DNA of 64,000 bases from an uncultured Bacteroidales bacterium (GTDB lineage Bacteria > Bacteroidota > Bacteroidia > Bacteroidales > UBA932), in the NCBI GenBank assembly GCA_944323825.1, contig CALUTY010000010.1:1-64000 (forward strand). Direction: 5' to 3'. The notes beneath the pieces were generated by a model, which was given only the letters and a program-made list of their open reading frames with translations, was not told where the DNA came from and did no database searches. Made by a program: the position numbers and the translations under genes. Of the stretch, positions 44,133 to 55,915 are shown in pieces (position 1 is the first letter of the stretch; each line of letters starts with the position of its first letter).

Positions 44133-46358
44133 TAGGCTGTTGTGGAATGTACGGGCAATCACTTCCAGCTGATGCTCCCTGCTGAGCTTCGTGAAGTTCA
44201 CCGCATACCCCGACACACGGATGGTGAGCTGAGGATAGTTCTCAGGATGCTCCATTGCATCTTCAAGCATTTCACGGTTGAGGACATTCACATTAAGGTG
44301 ATGTGCTCCCTTGGAGAAATAGCCGTCCATCATGGTGACAAGGTTATCCACCCTTTCCTCGGAAGTAGGGCCGAGTGACTTCGGCACTATGGAGAAGGTG
44401 TTGCTTATGCCGTCCATGGCGTCATGGTAGTCGAGCTTGGCAACGGAGCTGAGGGATGCAATGGCACCGTGACAGTCGCGGCCGTGCATAGGGTTGGCAC
44501 CCGGAGCGAAGGCGACGCCCTTTGCCCTTCCGTCAGGAGTGGCTCCTGTCTTCTTGCCGTACATCACATTTGAAGTGATGGTGAGGAGAGAGAGGGTCGG
44601 CAATGCATTCTTGTATATCGGAAGCTTGGAAAGCTCCTTGCTGAAAAAGTGCACGAGATCCACGGCAAGGGAATCCACCTTGTCATCATCGTTGCCGAAG
44701 CATGGATATTCGCCCTGGATGTCGAATCCGTCAGTGAGCCCGTCAGCATTGCGGTGGGCTGTCACCTTTGCATACTTTATGGCGGAGAGGGAATCCACAG
44801 CGATTGAAAGCCCTGCCACGCCGTATGCAAGATTGATTTCAGGGTCAGTGTCTATGAATGCCATCTGTGAGCGCTCATAGTCGTATTTGTCATGCATGTA
44901 GTGGATGATGTTCATGGCCTCGTTGTAGACCCTGGCCACTTCATGAAGCACCTTCTTATAATTGGTGAGCACTTCCTCAAAGTCAAGCACATCGCTCTTG
45001 AGAGGCTCGATGCCTTCCACCATGAGGGTGCCGGTGTTTTCGCAGCGGCCTCCGTTGATGGCGAGGAGGAGGGCCTTGGCGAGGTTGGCGCGAGCCCCGA
45101 AGAACTGGATGGCCTTTCCGATGGCTTGATATGACACGCAGCAGGCAATGCCGTAGTCGTCGCAGCTGCGGACATGGCGCATAAGGTCGTCGTTTTCATA
45201 CTGCACGGAGCTTGTGTCCACGGACACCTTCGCACAGAACTCCTTGAAGCCCTCCGGAAGTTCCGGGCTCCAGAGCACAGTCATGTTCGGCTCCGGTGCC
45301 GGCCCGAGGTTGTACAGGGTCTGGAGGAAGCGGAATGAAGTCTTGGTGACCTTCACCTTTCCGTCATTGAACCTGCCTCCGATGGACTCGGTCACCCAGG
45401 TAGGGTCGCCCGCAAAAATATCATTGTAGGACTGCATCCTGAGATGCCTTACCATCCTGAGCTTCATGACAAACTGGTCGATGAGCTCCTGCGCATAGCT
45501 CTCGTCTATGAGCCCGTGGTCAAGGTCATACTGGATGTATATGTCAAGGAAGGATGACACATTGCCGAGCGACATGGCCGCCCCGTCCTGCTCCTTGACG
45601 GCTGCAAGATAGGCCATATATACCCACTGCACGGCCTCTCGGGCGTTGAGGGCCGGCCTGCTGAGGTCGAGATCGTAATAGCTGCCCATCACCTTGATCT
45701 CATTGAGCGCCCTGATCTGCTCAGACACTTCCTCTCGCAGCCTTATCCTTGCTTCTGTCATCGGGCCTGTAAGCCTGCTGAGGTCATCTTTCTTCGCCTC
45801 GATAAGCCTGTCCGCCCCATAGAGGGCAAGCCTCCTGTAGTCACCGATGATGCGGCCTCTGGAATAATTGTCAGGAAGCCCGGTCAGGAAGCCGAGGGAC
45901 CTGAATCTTCTGATTTCCTCCGTATAGACATCGAACACTCCGTCATTGTGGGTCTTGCGGTAATGCGTGAAAATCTCCTTTACTTTCGGATCAATCTCGA
46001 TGCCGTTTTCCTTGCAGGCCTTCTCCACCACCTTGTAGCCGCCGAAAGGCTTGATGGCCCTTTTGAGAAGTTCGTCTGTCTGGAGACCGACAATCAGCTC
46101 GGATTCCCTGTCAATATACCCGGCCTTGTGTGATGTTATGGTCGATATGGTCTTTGCGTCGATTGAACGCACTCCGTTGTTCTTCCTTTCTTCGTCAAGT
46201 GCGGCAAGACATTCGTTCCACAGCTTTTTCGTCCTTTCAGACGGTCCGCAGAGGAATGATGCGTCTCCGGTGTAGGGGGTAATGTTCCTGTACACGAAGT
46301 CAGACACGTCAATACCGCGGCTCCACGCGCCGTCCTTGAATTTCTCTTTGATTTCCAT
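44130..46358 (-). CDS. pflB: Formate C-acetyltransferase (pyruvate formate-lyase)
   Basis: A 742-residue glycyl-radical enzyme that converts pyruvate and CoA to acetyl-CoA and formate during fermentation. The adjacent catalytic cysteines are Cys406-Cys407 (IACCVSY) and the radical glycine is about Gly717 in RVSGYAVNF near the C-terminus. Length is typical. It has a good promoter of its own and is followed by a branched hairpin element before pflA. Confidence 0.97.
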   Translation of the reverse strand: MEIKEKFKDGAWSRGIDVSDFVYRNITPYTGDASFLCGPSERTKKLWNECLAALDEERKNNGVRSIDAKTISTITSHKAGYIDRESELIVGLQTDELLKRAIKPFGGYKVVEKACKENGIEIDPKVKEIFTHYRKTHNDGVFDVYTEEIRRFRSLGFLTGLPDNYSRGRIIGDYRRLALYGADRLIEAKKDDLSRLTGPMTEARIRLREEVSEQIRALNEIKVMGSYYDLDLSRPALNAREAVQWVYMAYLAAVKEQDGAAMSLGNVSSFLDIYIQYDLDHGLIDESYAQELIDQFVMKLRMVRHLRMQSYNDIFAGDPTWVTESIGGRFNDGKVKVTKTSFRFLQTLYNLGPAPEPNMTVLWSPELPEGFKEFCAKVSVDTSSVQYENDDLMRHVRSCDDYGIACCVSYQAIGKAIQFFGARANLAKALLLAINGGRCENTGTLMVEGIEPLKSDVLDFEEVLTNYKKVLHEVARVYNEAMNIIHYMHDKYDYERSQMAFIDTDPEINLAYGVAGLSIAVDSLSAIKYAKVTAHRNADGLTDGFDIQGEYPCFGNDDDKVDSLAVDLVHFFSKELSKLPIYKNALPTLSLLTITSNVMYGKKTGATPDGRAKGVAFAPGANPMHGRDCHGAIASLSSVAKLDYHDAMDGISNTFSIVPKSLGPTSEERVDNLVTMMDGYFSKGAHHLNVNVLNREMLEDAMEHPENYPQLTIRVSGYAVNFTKLSREHQLEVIARTFHNSL

Positions 46359-46394
46359 AAATCGTCAGTTATTGTTTCCTCTTTAATCCGGTCG

Positions 46395-46425
46395 CAAAGA
46401 TAGATGATATTTTTAATAATTCAAT
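46395..46425 (-). promoter_or_regulatory. Promoter of pflB
   Basis: On the minus strand ATTG (46422-46425) and TATCTTTG (46395-46402) are separated by 19 bases, close to the Bacteroidota consensus, 36 bases before the ATG. Confidence 0.65.
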
Positions 46426-46479
46426 TTTATTCCTGACAATGACAGAAAAATAAGGACGAAAAATACAGATCCCAAAAAC

Positions 46480-46524
46480 AAAAAAAATACCCCGGACTGC
46501 CGCAATGATGACGACAGTCCGGGG
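46480..46524 (-). terminator. Terminator of the starch-utilisation operon
   Basis: A perfect 10-base stem CCCCGGACTG (46490-46499 with 46515-46524) with a 15-base loop, followed on the minus strand by TATTTTTTTTG. It lies 40 bases after the GH97 stop codon. Confidence 0.88.
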
Positions 46525-46563
46525 ATCATAAGGAGTCATCCCGAGCAAAGCGAGTGGAAGACA

Positions 46564-48813
<2,250 letters not shown>

Positions 48814-48821
48814 TTATATTC

Positions 48822-50750
48822 TTATCTCTTGTATTCCACGACAAGCACCTGGCGCGGACCGACACTGGTCGAATCCGTGATCTCAACAGCCTCGCCGGTG
48901 AGCACATTGCGGCCGTCATGCAGACCGTCGGCTATCTCGGCATAATGCGACCACGGCACATGCTTCTTGCCGCGGGAATTGTTGATGAAGACAAACACGG
49001 CATCGGTGTCGTCATAGCGGAAATAGCCGTAGGTATTGTCCCTTGACAGAAAATGCATGGTCTTGCCGTCATGGATGACTTTCTTGTCCTTCCTCCACTG
49101 GAAGAGCCTGCGGGTGAAATCGTGCAGATCAGCCAGCTGTCCTTCAGGAACAGGCTTCCCGTCAGTGGCTGTGAGGGCAGACGCACGGCCTTCCGGAGTG
49201 AAAAGGTTGACGGCATCACCGGCCCATCCGCCGGGGAAGTCCACACGCAGGCCGCCGTGGCCCTGGGACCTGTCCTTCGATACGAACATCATCTCGTCGC
49301 CATAGAATATCTGCGGAATGCCGCGCATTGTGGCCATCATGGTCATGACTATCTTGTGGCGGTCAGGATTGTGCTTCAGCACATCGCCGATGCGGTCGGT
49401 GTCGTGGTTGCCTGGGAAAATCATCATCTTCGACAGGTCATGATATACGAAATCATGTGAAAGGCAGTCATAGACCCTTGTCATGCCCTCGCCCCAGGCC
49501 TGGGAATCGGTCGGCACTGCACGCCAGATGGCTTCCTGCAAAGGGAAGTCCATGATGGAAGGAAGGTGAGAGTCGAAGCCGTCCTTGTTGGCGTTTCCTC
49601 CCTGCCAGTAGGCGAGCTGCGGGATGGACGATGTCCAGCACTCACCGACGATATTGAAGTCCGGATACTCGTTCAGGACGGCTGCGCACCATTCGCTCAT
49701 AGGCCCTTTCTCATTGTAAGGATAGGTGTCGACCCTGAACCCGTCCAGCCCGGCATATTCTATCCACCACACTGCCCACTGCTTGAAATACTGCAGGACA
49801 TAAGGATTGTCCAGGTTCATGTCCGGCATTGAAGGCACGAACCAGCCGCTCTCCTGAAGATTTAGGTCATACTTCGAGGCATTCGGGTCCATATTGGTGG
49901 AAAAGCATACATTTGTCCCCGTATATTCCGGGAACACATGTACCCAATCCTTGAAAGGCAGGTCATTCATCCACCAATGGGCGGTACCGCAATGGTTTGT
50001 GACTATGTCCATTATAACCTTCAGTCCCTTGCCGTGAGCCTTGTCCACAAACTCCCGGTAAAGCCCGTTGGAGCCGAAACGGGGGTCGATATGGTAATAG
50101 TCAGCGCAGGCATAGCCATGATACGAGCCTTCAGGTTCATTGTCCAGAAGCAGAGGGGTGTTCCAGATGGCAGTGGCGCCAAGGTCGGCTATATAGTCCA
50201 GATGGTCGATGATGCCCTGGATGTCCCCTCCGTGACGGCCGAAGAACTCATCGCGGGCAGGCTTCTCCGCCGTGTCCGGAGTGGCGTCATTGGACGGGTC
50301 GCCGTTGGCGAAGCGGTCCGGCATGATGAGATAGATCATGTCGGCGGTCGTGAAGCTCTTGCGGGAAGCGGAGCCCTCTGCACGGGCGGCTATCTCATAC
50401 GGATATTTGAAAGATTCCCCGTCCTTGCTGAACACAAGCCAATATGTGCCCGGGGCGGCCTTTTCCGCGACAGCAACATCCACGAAACAATAATTCGGGC
50501 TGTCGGCCTTGTGGACAGCCTTCACCTCAACACCATTTCCGCCCTCGATGCGGACATCATACTGAGAGATGCCCTCGCCTCCGACCAGAAGCTGCAGAGG
50601 AGTCTTCATCCCTGTCCACCACGAAAGAGGCTCCACACGGGCCACACGCTCCCCCGCATCCCCGACAGAAGCCGGGTCAAAAGCCGGGCCTCCCGCACAG
50701 GAAGCAAGCCCGGCAAAAGCCATTGCCATAAATATATTCCTTAAATGCAT
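48822..50750 (-). CDS. susA: GH13 neopullulanase/cyclomaltodextrinase (SusA-like) lipoprotein
   Basis: About 642 residues with a lipoprotein signal (LASC, Cys18), an N-terminal cyclomaltodextrinase-type domain (about 25-120, starting at the WWTGM segment) and a GH13 barrel. The four conserved regions are present: DIVTNHCG, GFRVDTYPY (nucleophile Asp), VGECW (acid/base Glu) and PGNHDTD. The residues after Cys18 (AGGPAFD) lack the acidic surface-export signal, so it is probably periplasmic, like SusA. I take the ATG at 50750; 15 more upstream codons precede the signal peptide. Confidence 0.92.
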   Translation of the reverse strand: MHLRNIFMAMAFAGLASCAGGPAFDPASVGDAGERVARVEPLSWWTGMKTPLQLLVGGEGISQYDVRIEGGNGVEVKAVHKADSPNYCFVDVAVAEKAAPGTYWLVFSKDGESFKYPYEIAARAEGSASRKSFTTADMIYLIMPDRFANGDPSNDATPDTAEKPARDEFFGRHGGDIQGIIDHLDYIADLGATAIWNTPLLLDNEPEGSYHGYACADYYHIDPRFGSNGLYREFVDKAHGKGLKVIMDIVTNHCGTAHWWMNDLPFKDWVHVFPEYTGTNVCFSTNMDPNASKYDLNLQESGWFVPSMPDMNLDNPYVLQYFKQWAVWWIEYAGLDGFRVDTYPYNEKGPMSEWCAAVLNEYPDFNIVGECWTSSIPQLAYWQGGNANKDGFDSHLPSIMDFPLQEAIWRAVPTDSQAWGEGMTRVYDCLSHDFVYHDLSKMMIFPGNHDTDRIGDVLKHNPDRHKIVMTMMATMRGIPQIFYGDEMMFVSKDRSQGHGGLRVDFPGGWAGDAVNLFTPEGRASALTATDGKPVPEGQLADLHDFTRRLFQWRKDKKVIHDGKTMHFLSRDNTYGYFRYDDTDAVFVFINNSRGKKHVPWSHYAEIADGLHDGRNVLTGEAVEITDSTSVGPRQVLVVEYKR

Positions 50751-50773
50751 ATCTGTTGTAAAGTTAAAAATTT

Positions 50774-52156
50774 TCAGAATACCATCCAGCCCCACGGGGC
50801 AATGGTGACCCTGTCGCCTCCGCCATATGTCTTTCCGGAAAAATATTCCTTACGGGAGCCGCTGAAAGGCAGCGACAATGTGACAGGCCCGTCGCCGAGA
50901 TTGGCAATGACAATCACCTCGTCCGCAGTGGAAGTCAGACTTTCTTCTGCAGAAACAGTCCGGCTGAACACAAGGAGATTCTCTGCCGGTCCTTCATGAA
51001 CCTCAGGGGCAAGCCAGTCGGCCTTTCCGCCCTTTTCACCGGCAGCAAGAGCCGGATGGGCATGACGCAGATCCACAAGACTCCTGTAAAAATCGGAACG
51101 GGCATTCCACTCCCATGCCGGTACAGGGTCCTTTTCAAAGAATTCAAAACGGTGGTCATATCCGATTTCCTGCCCGGTGTAGATGAGTGGCTGGCCTGAC
51201 GGGAGCACAAAGGTAAGCAGAGCCATTACATCAGCTGCCTCTCCCATACGCTCGAACTCCGTCCCTGCCCACGAATTCTCGTCATGGTTGGATGTGAACA
51301 TCAGCCGGAAAGCCTCTGCAGGGACGCCTGCCGCATCTTTTGCAATATATGATTTAAGGTCAGAAACGGATTTTTTGCCCTGAGCGATGTCATTGAGCAG
51401 GTGATGGAGTTCCCATGCGTATGAAGCGTCGAAGGCATCCGTATGCAGCTCCGGATTCTCTCCTTCAGCCAGATAATATGTCCCTGGATATTCAGCCCTG
51501 AGTGCAGGCAGGGTCTCGCGCCAGAAGTCCACCGGCACTTCACACGCCATGTCGCAGCGGAAGCCGTCCACTCCCCTGTCGAGCCAGAACCGCATGGAAC
51601 TGCGCATCTCGTCGCGCATCTCGCGGCTGTCATAGTTCAGTTCGGCAATGTCGGTCCAGTCATACTGCGTGACGGTATTGCCGAGCGAATCCCTCACATA
51701 CCAGTCCGCAGGCTTCTGCGACTCCCAGACGGCGTCCGGAGAAGTGTGGTTGGCCACCCAGTCCAGAATCACCTTGAAGCCGGCCTCATGGGCCTGCGCG
51801 AGAAATCCGTCAAAATCAGCCATTGTCCCGAACTCGGGATTTATGGCGCAATAGTCCGAAATGGCATAATATGATCCGAGCGTTCCCTTTCTCTGCTCCA
51901 GACCTATCGGATACACCGGCATCAGCCAGATGACGTCGACTCCGAGCTTCTTTAGCCTCGGAAGTTCCCGCGCCGCTGCCGCGAAAGTCCCCTCCGGAGT
52001 GTACTGTCGCACATTCATCTCATATATGACCGAATTATAGGCCCACTCAGGATGCACCGGAACGGTCTCAGCCCCCTTGCGGGCACACCCGGCCGCCAGC
52101 AGGAGCGTCAGTCCCGCCCCGATGGCCGCGCCGAGAAATGTCAGCAATCTTTTCAT
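50774..52156 (-). CDS. GH13 alpha-amylase-family lipoprotein
   Basis: A 460-residue single-barrel GH13 enzyme with a lipobox (LAAGC, Cys24). Catalytic regions are intact: DWVANHTS, GFRCDMA with Asp202, LAEGE with Glu231 and TSNHDEN with His291-Asp292. It has no starch-binding or N-terminal accessory domain and is short for the family, which fits a periplasmic enzyme acting on short maltooligosaccharides. It has no direct counterpart in the classic eight-gene Bacteroides sus operon. It lies about 100 bases after the SusG-like gene, past a hairpin. Confidence 0.9.
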   Translation of the reverse strand: MKRLLTFLGAAIGAGLTLLLAAGCARKGAETVPVHPEWAYNSVIYEMNVRQYTPEGTFAAAARELPRLKKLGVDVIWLMPVYPIGLEQRKGTLGSYYAISDYCAINPEFGTMADFDGFLAQAHEAGFKVILDWVANHTSPDAVWESQKPADWYVRDSLGNTVTQYDWTDIAELNYDSREMRDEMRSSMRFWLDRGVDGFRCDMACEVPVDFWRETLPALRAEYPGTYYLAEGENPELHTDAFDASYAWELHHLLNDIAQGKKSVSDLKSYIAKDAAGVPAEAFRLMFTSNHDENSWAGTEFERMGEAADVMALLTFVLPSGQPLIYTGQEIGYDHRFEFFEKDPVPAWEWNARSDFYRSLVDLRHAHPALAAGEKGGKADWLAPEVHEGPAENLLVFSRTVSAEESLTSTADEVIVIANLGDGPVTLSLPFSGSRKEYFSGKTYGGGDRVTIAPWGWMVF

Positions 52157-52222
52157 GTCTCGATTTAATCTTATGAATCAATAATATAATTACATAATCA
52201 GCAGAATTATCACATACTCAGC

Positions 52223-52255
52223 AGGCGGTCACTACGGTCGCCGCGATGACCGCCT
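52223..52255 (-). repeat. Hairpin directly after the SusG-like gene
   Basis: A perfect 9-base stem AGGCGGTCA / TGACCGCCT starts at the base after the stop codon. There is no T-run, so it looks more like an intercistronic mRNA-stabilising or processing structure than a terminator. Confidence 0.6.
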
Positions 52256-54580
52256 TCAGAGCCTGAATACCACCGAAGAATACCCCGAAATGGTAAGGAC
52301 GGAGCCGGGACCTGCGGTCTCCACTGAAGCGTCGCCCTGAAGTCCGACAGGATGCGAGAGATCGTCTTCAAAGGCGAGAGTCTGCTCCTCTGCTCCGAAA
52401 TTATGAACCACAAGCATCCTGTCGCTGCCGCTGACCATATACCATGCGGCTATCGACTGCTGCTGGCAAGTCTCGTTATAGACCGGATGCCTCGTCATCT
52501 GTCCCTCGGCAAGAGTCGGATAGGTGTTTCTGAGCCTTGCAAAGTTGCGGTAGGTGGTCAGGACGGACGAAGCACGCTCCGACTGAGCCTCAACCGAGAT
52601 CGCTGAAGTGAGCATAGCTATGTCCACCTTATCGGAAAGGCTGCCGTCAGCAAGGCCCGAGCCGTCCCTGTTCCACATGATAGGAGCACGCACAAATTCG
52701 TCTCCGTTGCTCTTTGTGCCCCAGTAGCCGAGCTCCTCGCCCTGATAGACATATGGTTCTCCGCCCGAGGTCAGAAGCACGGCTGCAGCCAGCTTCATCT
52801 TGTCCTGATCCTGTCCGAGATCCGAGCCGGTCCTGTCCTCGTCATGGTTGGAGAGCTTGGTAGCCTCGATATAGTCAGGCCTTACAGACTGATAAAGAGC
52901 CTGATAGCTAAGAATATCATTGAGAAAATAGCAGCCTATGCCGTTCTGTATCGCCCATTTGAGCCTGTACCAGAAGGAGAACTCGAAAAGAGCCGGAAGT
53001 CCTTTGTAGTAAGGGGCTACATTTGCGGCCTCGTCAAGCATCTCGCCTACCATGTAGAAGTCGCCTTCTCCTCCGGCGGCCTTGTAGGTCTGGTTCATAC
53101 GGTCATAGAACTTCTGCAGGAAAGTAGGGTTCTCGTCGGTCGCCTGATTGTGATAGATGTGCTTCACAGCGTCGAGACGGAAGCCGTCCACGCCCATCTC
53201 GACCCATTTGTCCGCAATCTCTGTCATGGCGATGAAGGCGTCCGAAGTCTCGGCCGTGGACACCGGACCATAATTGAGGTCGGCAAACCAGTCCGTGCTG
53301 AAATGCGAATGGTACATGGTCGGAATCGAAAACTGCACATTGGCCGGATCGAACGAAGCCGTGCTCGGATGCAGGTCAAAAGGCTCTCCGTATGATATTA
53401 TCGTCTGATTGTTAATTGCTCCGTATTTTTCTCCGGCATTCCACGAGGTCGCCGAAGTCCTCACGAGAAAGCCCCAGCTGGAGTCGAAGTCAAGGACAAG
53501 CTCATACACATTGTCGCCGTCCTCGTCCTGGAAGCGGCTCAGCTGCTCCTCCCCGTAATACAGATATTTTCCTCCGGCAGAGACGTCGTCGTCAGGCTCA
53601 TCCGCAGGCTCATCGGTCTGCGTCACGGTGATCTCAGGATTTGTACCGTCGCCCCAGTCAAGTACGAATTTCATTCGGCCGGAAGCTCCGGTCTCCTCTC
53701 CGGTCGGGAACCATTGTCCGCTCACATATCCTGCCGAACCCTCTGTGGCAATCTGGGCAATTCTGCCGTCGATTATGTCCTGCTGAGGATTCTTGGAGAA
53801 TATGTAATAGTCGCGGTACTCGCTGGTCTCGGACTTCTTTGCATCGATGAACCATTCGCAGTCCTTGGAGGTGTGGTTGAGGACATAGTCCAGATACACC
53901 TTGATGTCCCTCTCGTGCGCCGCGTCGATGAACGACTGCAGATCCGTCTCCGTTCCGAAGTCCGGATTGACGGCGGAATAGTCAATCACATCATATCCGT
54001 GATATGAAGAAGACGGATGAATCGGAGAAAGCCAGATGGCCGACACTCCGAGGCCGTCAAGATAGTCGAGACGGTTCTTCAGACCTGTGAGGTCTCCGAC
54101 GCCGTCTCCATCTCCGTCCGCAAAGCTGTAGATGAGAGCCTGATAGGTGATGTTGCCTCTCTTGACTCCATCCCACTCGTCAGGAGAGACCTCCAGTCCG
54201 ATTCCCTCCTGCCTGACGGCGACCTCAACAGGGCTGCAGTCCGGAGCGGTGAAAGTCAGCACGGCAGAGCGGGCCTCTCCGGCATTCTCCGTCACCGACA
54301 CATAAAACGAAGTGGAAGTCTTGCCGGAAGTGCGCTCGGGCACACACCAGTCCTCCGCGCCCTCACTAACAGCCAGCGTCCACGAGCCGGCGTCAGTCCT
54401 CACCTCCAGCATGGCTTTCCCCTCGTCAAGAGTGAACTCAAGCTCGGAAGGCGTCACGGCCAGAGAATGTCCCGTCTGGGCATCCGGTTCCTTCTCGCAG
54501 GAAGTGAACACCGCCGAAGAGAACATTGCCGCAAAGATTGCCGCCGCAATGATAAAGAAAGCATGTCTTCTCATATTCAT
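52256..54580 (-). CDS. SusG-like GH13 alpha-amylase, BACON-domain surface lipoprotein
   Basis: A 774-residue lipoprotein (FTSC, Cys28) whose following residues, EKEPD, resemble the acidic signal for export to the cell surface. Domains in order: a BACON-type beta-sandwich (about 38-128), the GH13 barrel, and within it an inserted domain (about 285-410) in the position where SusG carries its CBM58 starch-binding module. Catalytic regions are NHTSKD, GFRLDAV with Asp469, VGEML with Glu512 and SNHDED with His578-Asp579. It should cut starch at the cell surface. SusG itself has no BACON domain, so this is a variant architecture. Confidence 0.9.
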   Translation of the reverse strand: MNMRRHAFFIIAAAIFAAMFSSAVFTSCEKEPDAQTGHSLAVTPSELEFTLDEGKAMLEVRTDAGSWTLAVSEGAEDWCVPERTSGKTSTSFYVSVTENAGEARSAVLTFTAPDCSPVEVAVRQEGIGLEVSPDEWDGVKRGNITYQALIYSFADGDGDGVGDLTGLKNRLDYLDGLGVSAIWLSPIHPSSSYHGYDVIDYSAVNPDFGTETDLQSFIDAAHERDIKVYLDYVLNHTSKDCEWFIDAKKSETSEYRDYYIFSKNPQQDIIDGRIAQIATEGSAGYVSGQWFPTGEETGASGRMKFVLDWGDGTNPEITVTQTDEPADEPDDDVSAGGKYLYYGEEQLSRFQDEDGDNVYELVLDFDSSWGFLVRTSATSWNAGEKYGAINNQTIISYGEPFDLHPSTASFDPANVQFSIPTMYHSHFSTDWFADLNYGPVSTAETSDAFIAMTEIADKWVEMGVDGFRLDAVKHIYHNQATDENPTFLQKFYDRMNQTYKAAGGEGDFYMVGEMLDEAANVAPYYKGLPALFEFSFWYRLKWAIQNGIGCYFLNDILSYQALYQSVRPDYIEATKLSNHDEDRTGSDLGQDQDKMKLAAAVLLTSGGEPYVYQGEELGYWGTKSNGDEFVRAPIMWNRDGSGLADGSLSDKVDIAMLTSAISVEAQSERASSVLTTYRNFARLRNTYPTLAEGQMTRHPVYNETCQQQSIAAWYMVSGSDRMLVVHNFGAEEQTLAFEDDLSHPVGLQGDASVETAGPGSVLTISGYSSVVFRL

Positions 54581-54600
54581 TCAATCCCCTTTTTTTAAAT

Positions 54601-54695
54601 AGGGGCCGACTTAGATATGAAAGTCAGGCCCCTTCAGTATTCTGCGAGACAGGCGCGGAAAGCCGTCCCGACATATTCCGGAACAGGAGTTCCGG
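54601..54695 (-). repeat. Two hairpins between the SusE-like and SusG-like genes
   Basis: Stem 54601-54612 with 54621-54633 pairs 12 bases with one bulge (AGGGGCCGACTT), and CCGGAA-CAGGAG-TTCCGG (54678-54695) pairs perfectly; both lie in the 181-base gap. Neither has a T-run on the minus strand. They separate the binding-protein genes from the enzyme genes. Confidence 0.6.
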
Positions 54696-54761
54696 CTCAT
54701 GAGAGAGCGGACGGGCCAAAAGCCCCGAAAGGACCGCGTCCCATCCGCTCCCGTCTTGTCA

Positions 54762-55880
54762 TCAAAGCCCGTAGTCTTCAGCCACAAGTTCCCATGTCAT
54801 GTTGGACGGGTCGTTGAAGTTGACATACAGACGGTAGTTGCCTGCAGGGGCAGTTATGTCGTTGCCTCCGTCAAAGACTCCTTCCGTAGCGGCAATGCTT
54901 CCATCGGCTGCGCCCCATGACACACCCCAGTCAGCATCCTTGCGGATCTTGAAGCGTCCCTCTGCAGGGAACTCGATGTCGGCCCAGAACCTCTGGGTCT
55001 CGGTGTCGAAGTTCAGCACGACATCGCTGCCCCAGTCATTGAAGTCTCCGATGGCTCCTATCTGATCGAATGACAGGTCGGTGGTCAGTATGAGAGAGCT
55101 GCGGTCGAAAGTGAAGCGGTAATATTCATGTGAATATACATTGGAGATGTTTGAAGAGCCTCCTGAGGTTATCAGCTGAATTGAAGTTGCCTCAGGCTCC
55201 GGAGCCTCGGCACCTGAGTCAAGCCCCCAGTTGCAGTCATCAGACCAGCCGGTCTCAGTGCCTTTGATCTTGAAGCCGTTGGATGCCATTCCGTTGAAGC
55301 CGATGACACCGGAATAGGTGACCTCATCGCCCGAGAAGCTGAAGAGCTCCTGGGTCTGTCCGTCGGCCCATCCGCAGAAGTCGCCTATCACATAGACCAT
55401 AGGATATGTCCTCTCTGCTTCGGTAACGGTCATCTTCACTGTAGCCGGCTCTGAATAATATTTGCCGAATGTGTCACCGATGGTGGCACTGACATAGAAG
55501 TTGACATCAGAAGGAGTATCGGCCGGCACTCCGAGACCGCCGTCCTCTGCTGACAACACCAGGGCCGAATTGATGATCTCGTATGTCTGCACTGACGAAG
55601 TGCCTGAAAGTCCGGTGAGGACGACAACAGTGTCAGAGCCGAAAGAAGCCTCTATGGAATAATTCACCTGAGTACGGACTCCGAAGTCGGCCGCATCCCA
55701 TGCGAAGGCCATGCTTTCGCCCATGTTTTCGGACGTGATCACGACAGACGTCGGAAGCTCGTGCAGGACGGGAGCCACGACCTCCTCAGGAGAATATGTC
55801 ATGGCCTTGTCCAGTTCCTGACAGGCGGAGGCCACTCCGGCCGCCGCAGCCAGCATTGTCATATATTTCAATATTTTCAT
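54762..55880 (-). CDS. SusE/SusF-like starch-binding outer-membrane lipoprotein
   Basis: A 372-residue lipoprotein (ASAC, Cys20; then QELD, a possible surface-export signal). The N-terminal part matches the SusE Ig-like domain and the remainder contains two starch-binding-type modules, each starting with an aromatic-rich GDF.GW or GDFNDWG segment (near residues 165 and 280). It has one module fewer than a typical SusF, so it is closer to SusE. It should hold starch near the SusCD transporter. It lies between susD and the hydrolases. Confidence 0.85.
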   Translation of the reverse strand: MKILKYMTMLAAAAGVASACQELDKAMTYSPEEVVAPVLHELPTSVVITSENMGESMAFAWDAADFGVRTQVNYSIEASFGSDTVVVLTGLSGTSSVQTYEIINSALVLSAEDGGLGVPADTPSDVNFYVSATIGDTFGKYYSEPATVKMTVTEAERTYPMVYVIGDFCGWADGQTQELFSFSGDEVTYSGVIGFNGMASNGFKIKGTETGWSDDCNWGLDSGAEAPEPEATSIQLITSGGSSNISNVYSHEYYRFTFDRSSLILTTDLSFDQIGAIGDFNDWGSDVVLNFDTETQRFWADIEFPAEGRFKIRKDADWGVSWGAADGSIAATEGVFDGGNDITAPAGNYRLYVNFNDPSNMTWELVAEDYGL

Positions 55881-55915
55881 AAATCTTCTTCTGTTGGTTA
55901 ATAATTCTATATGGC

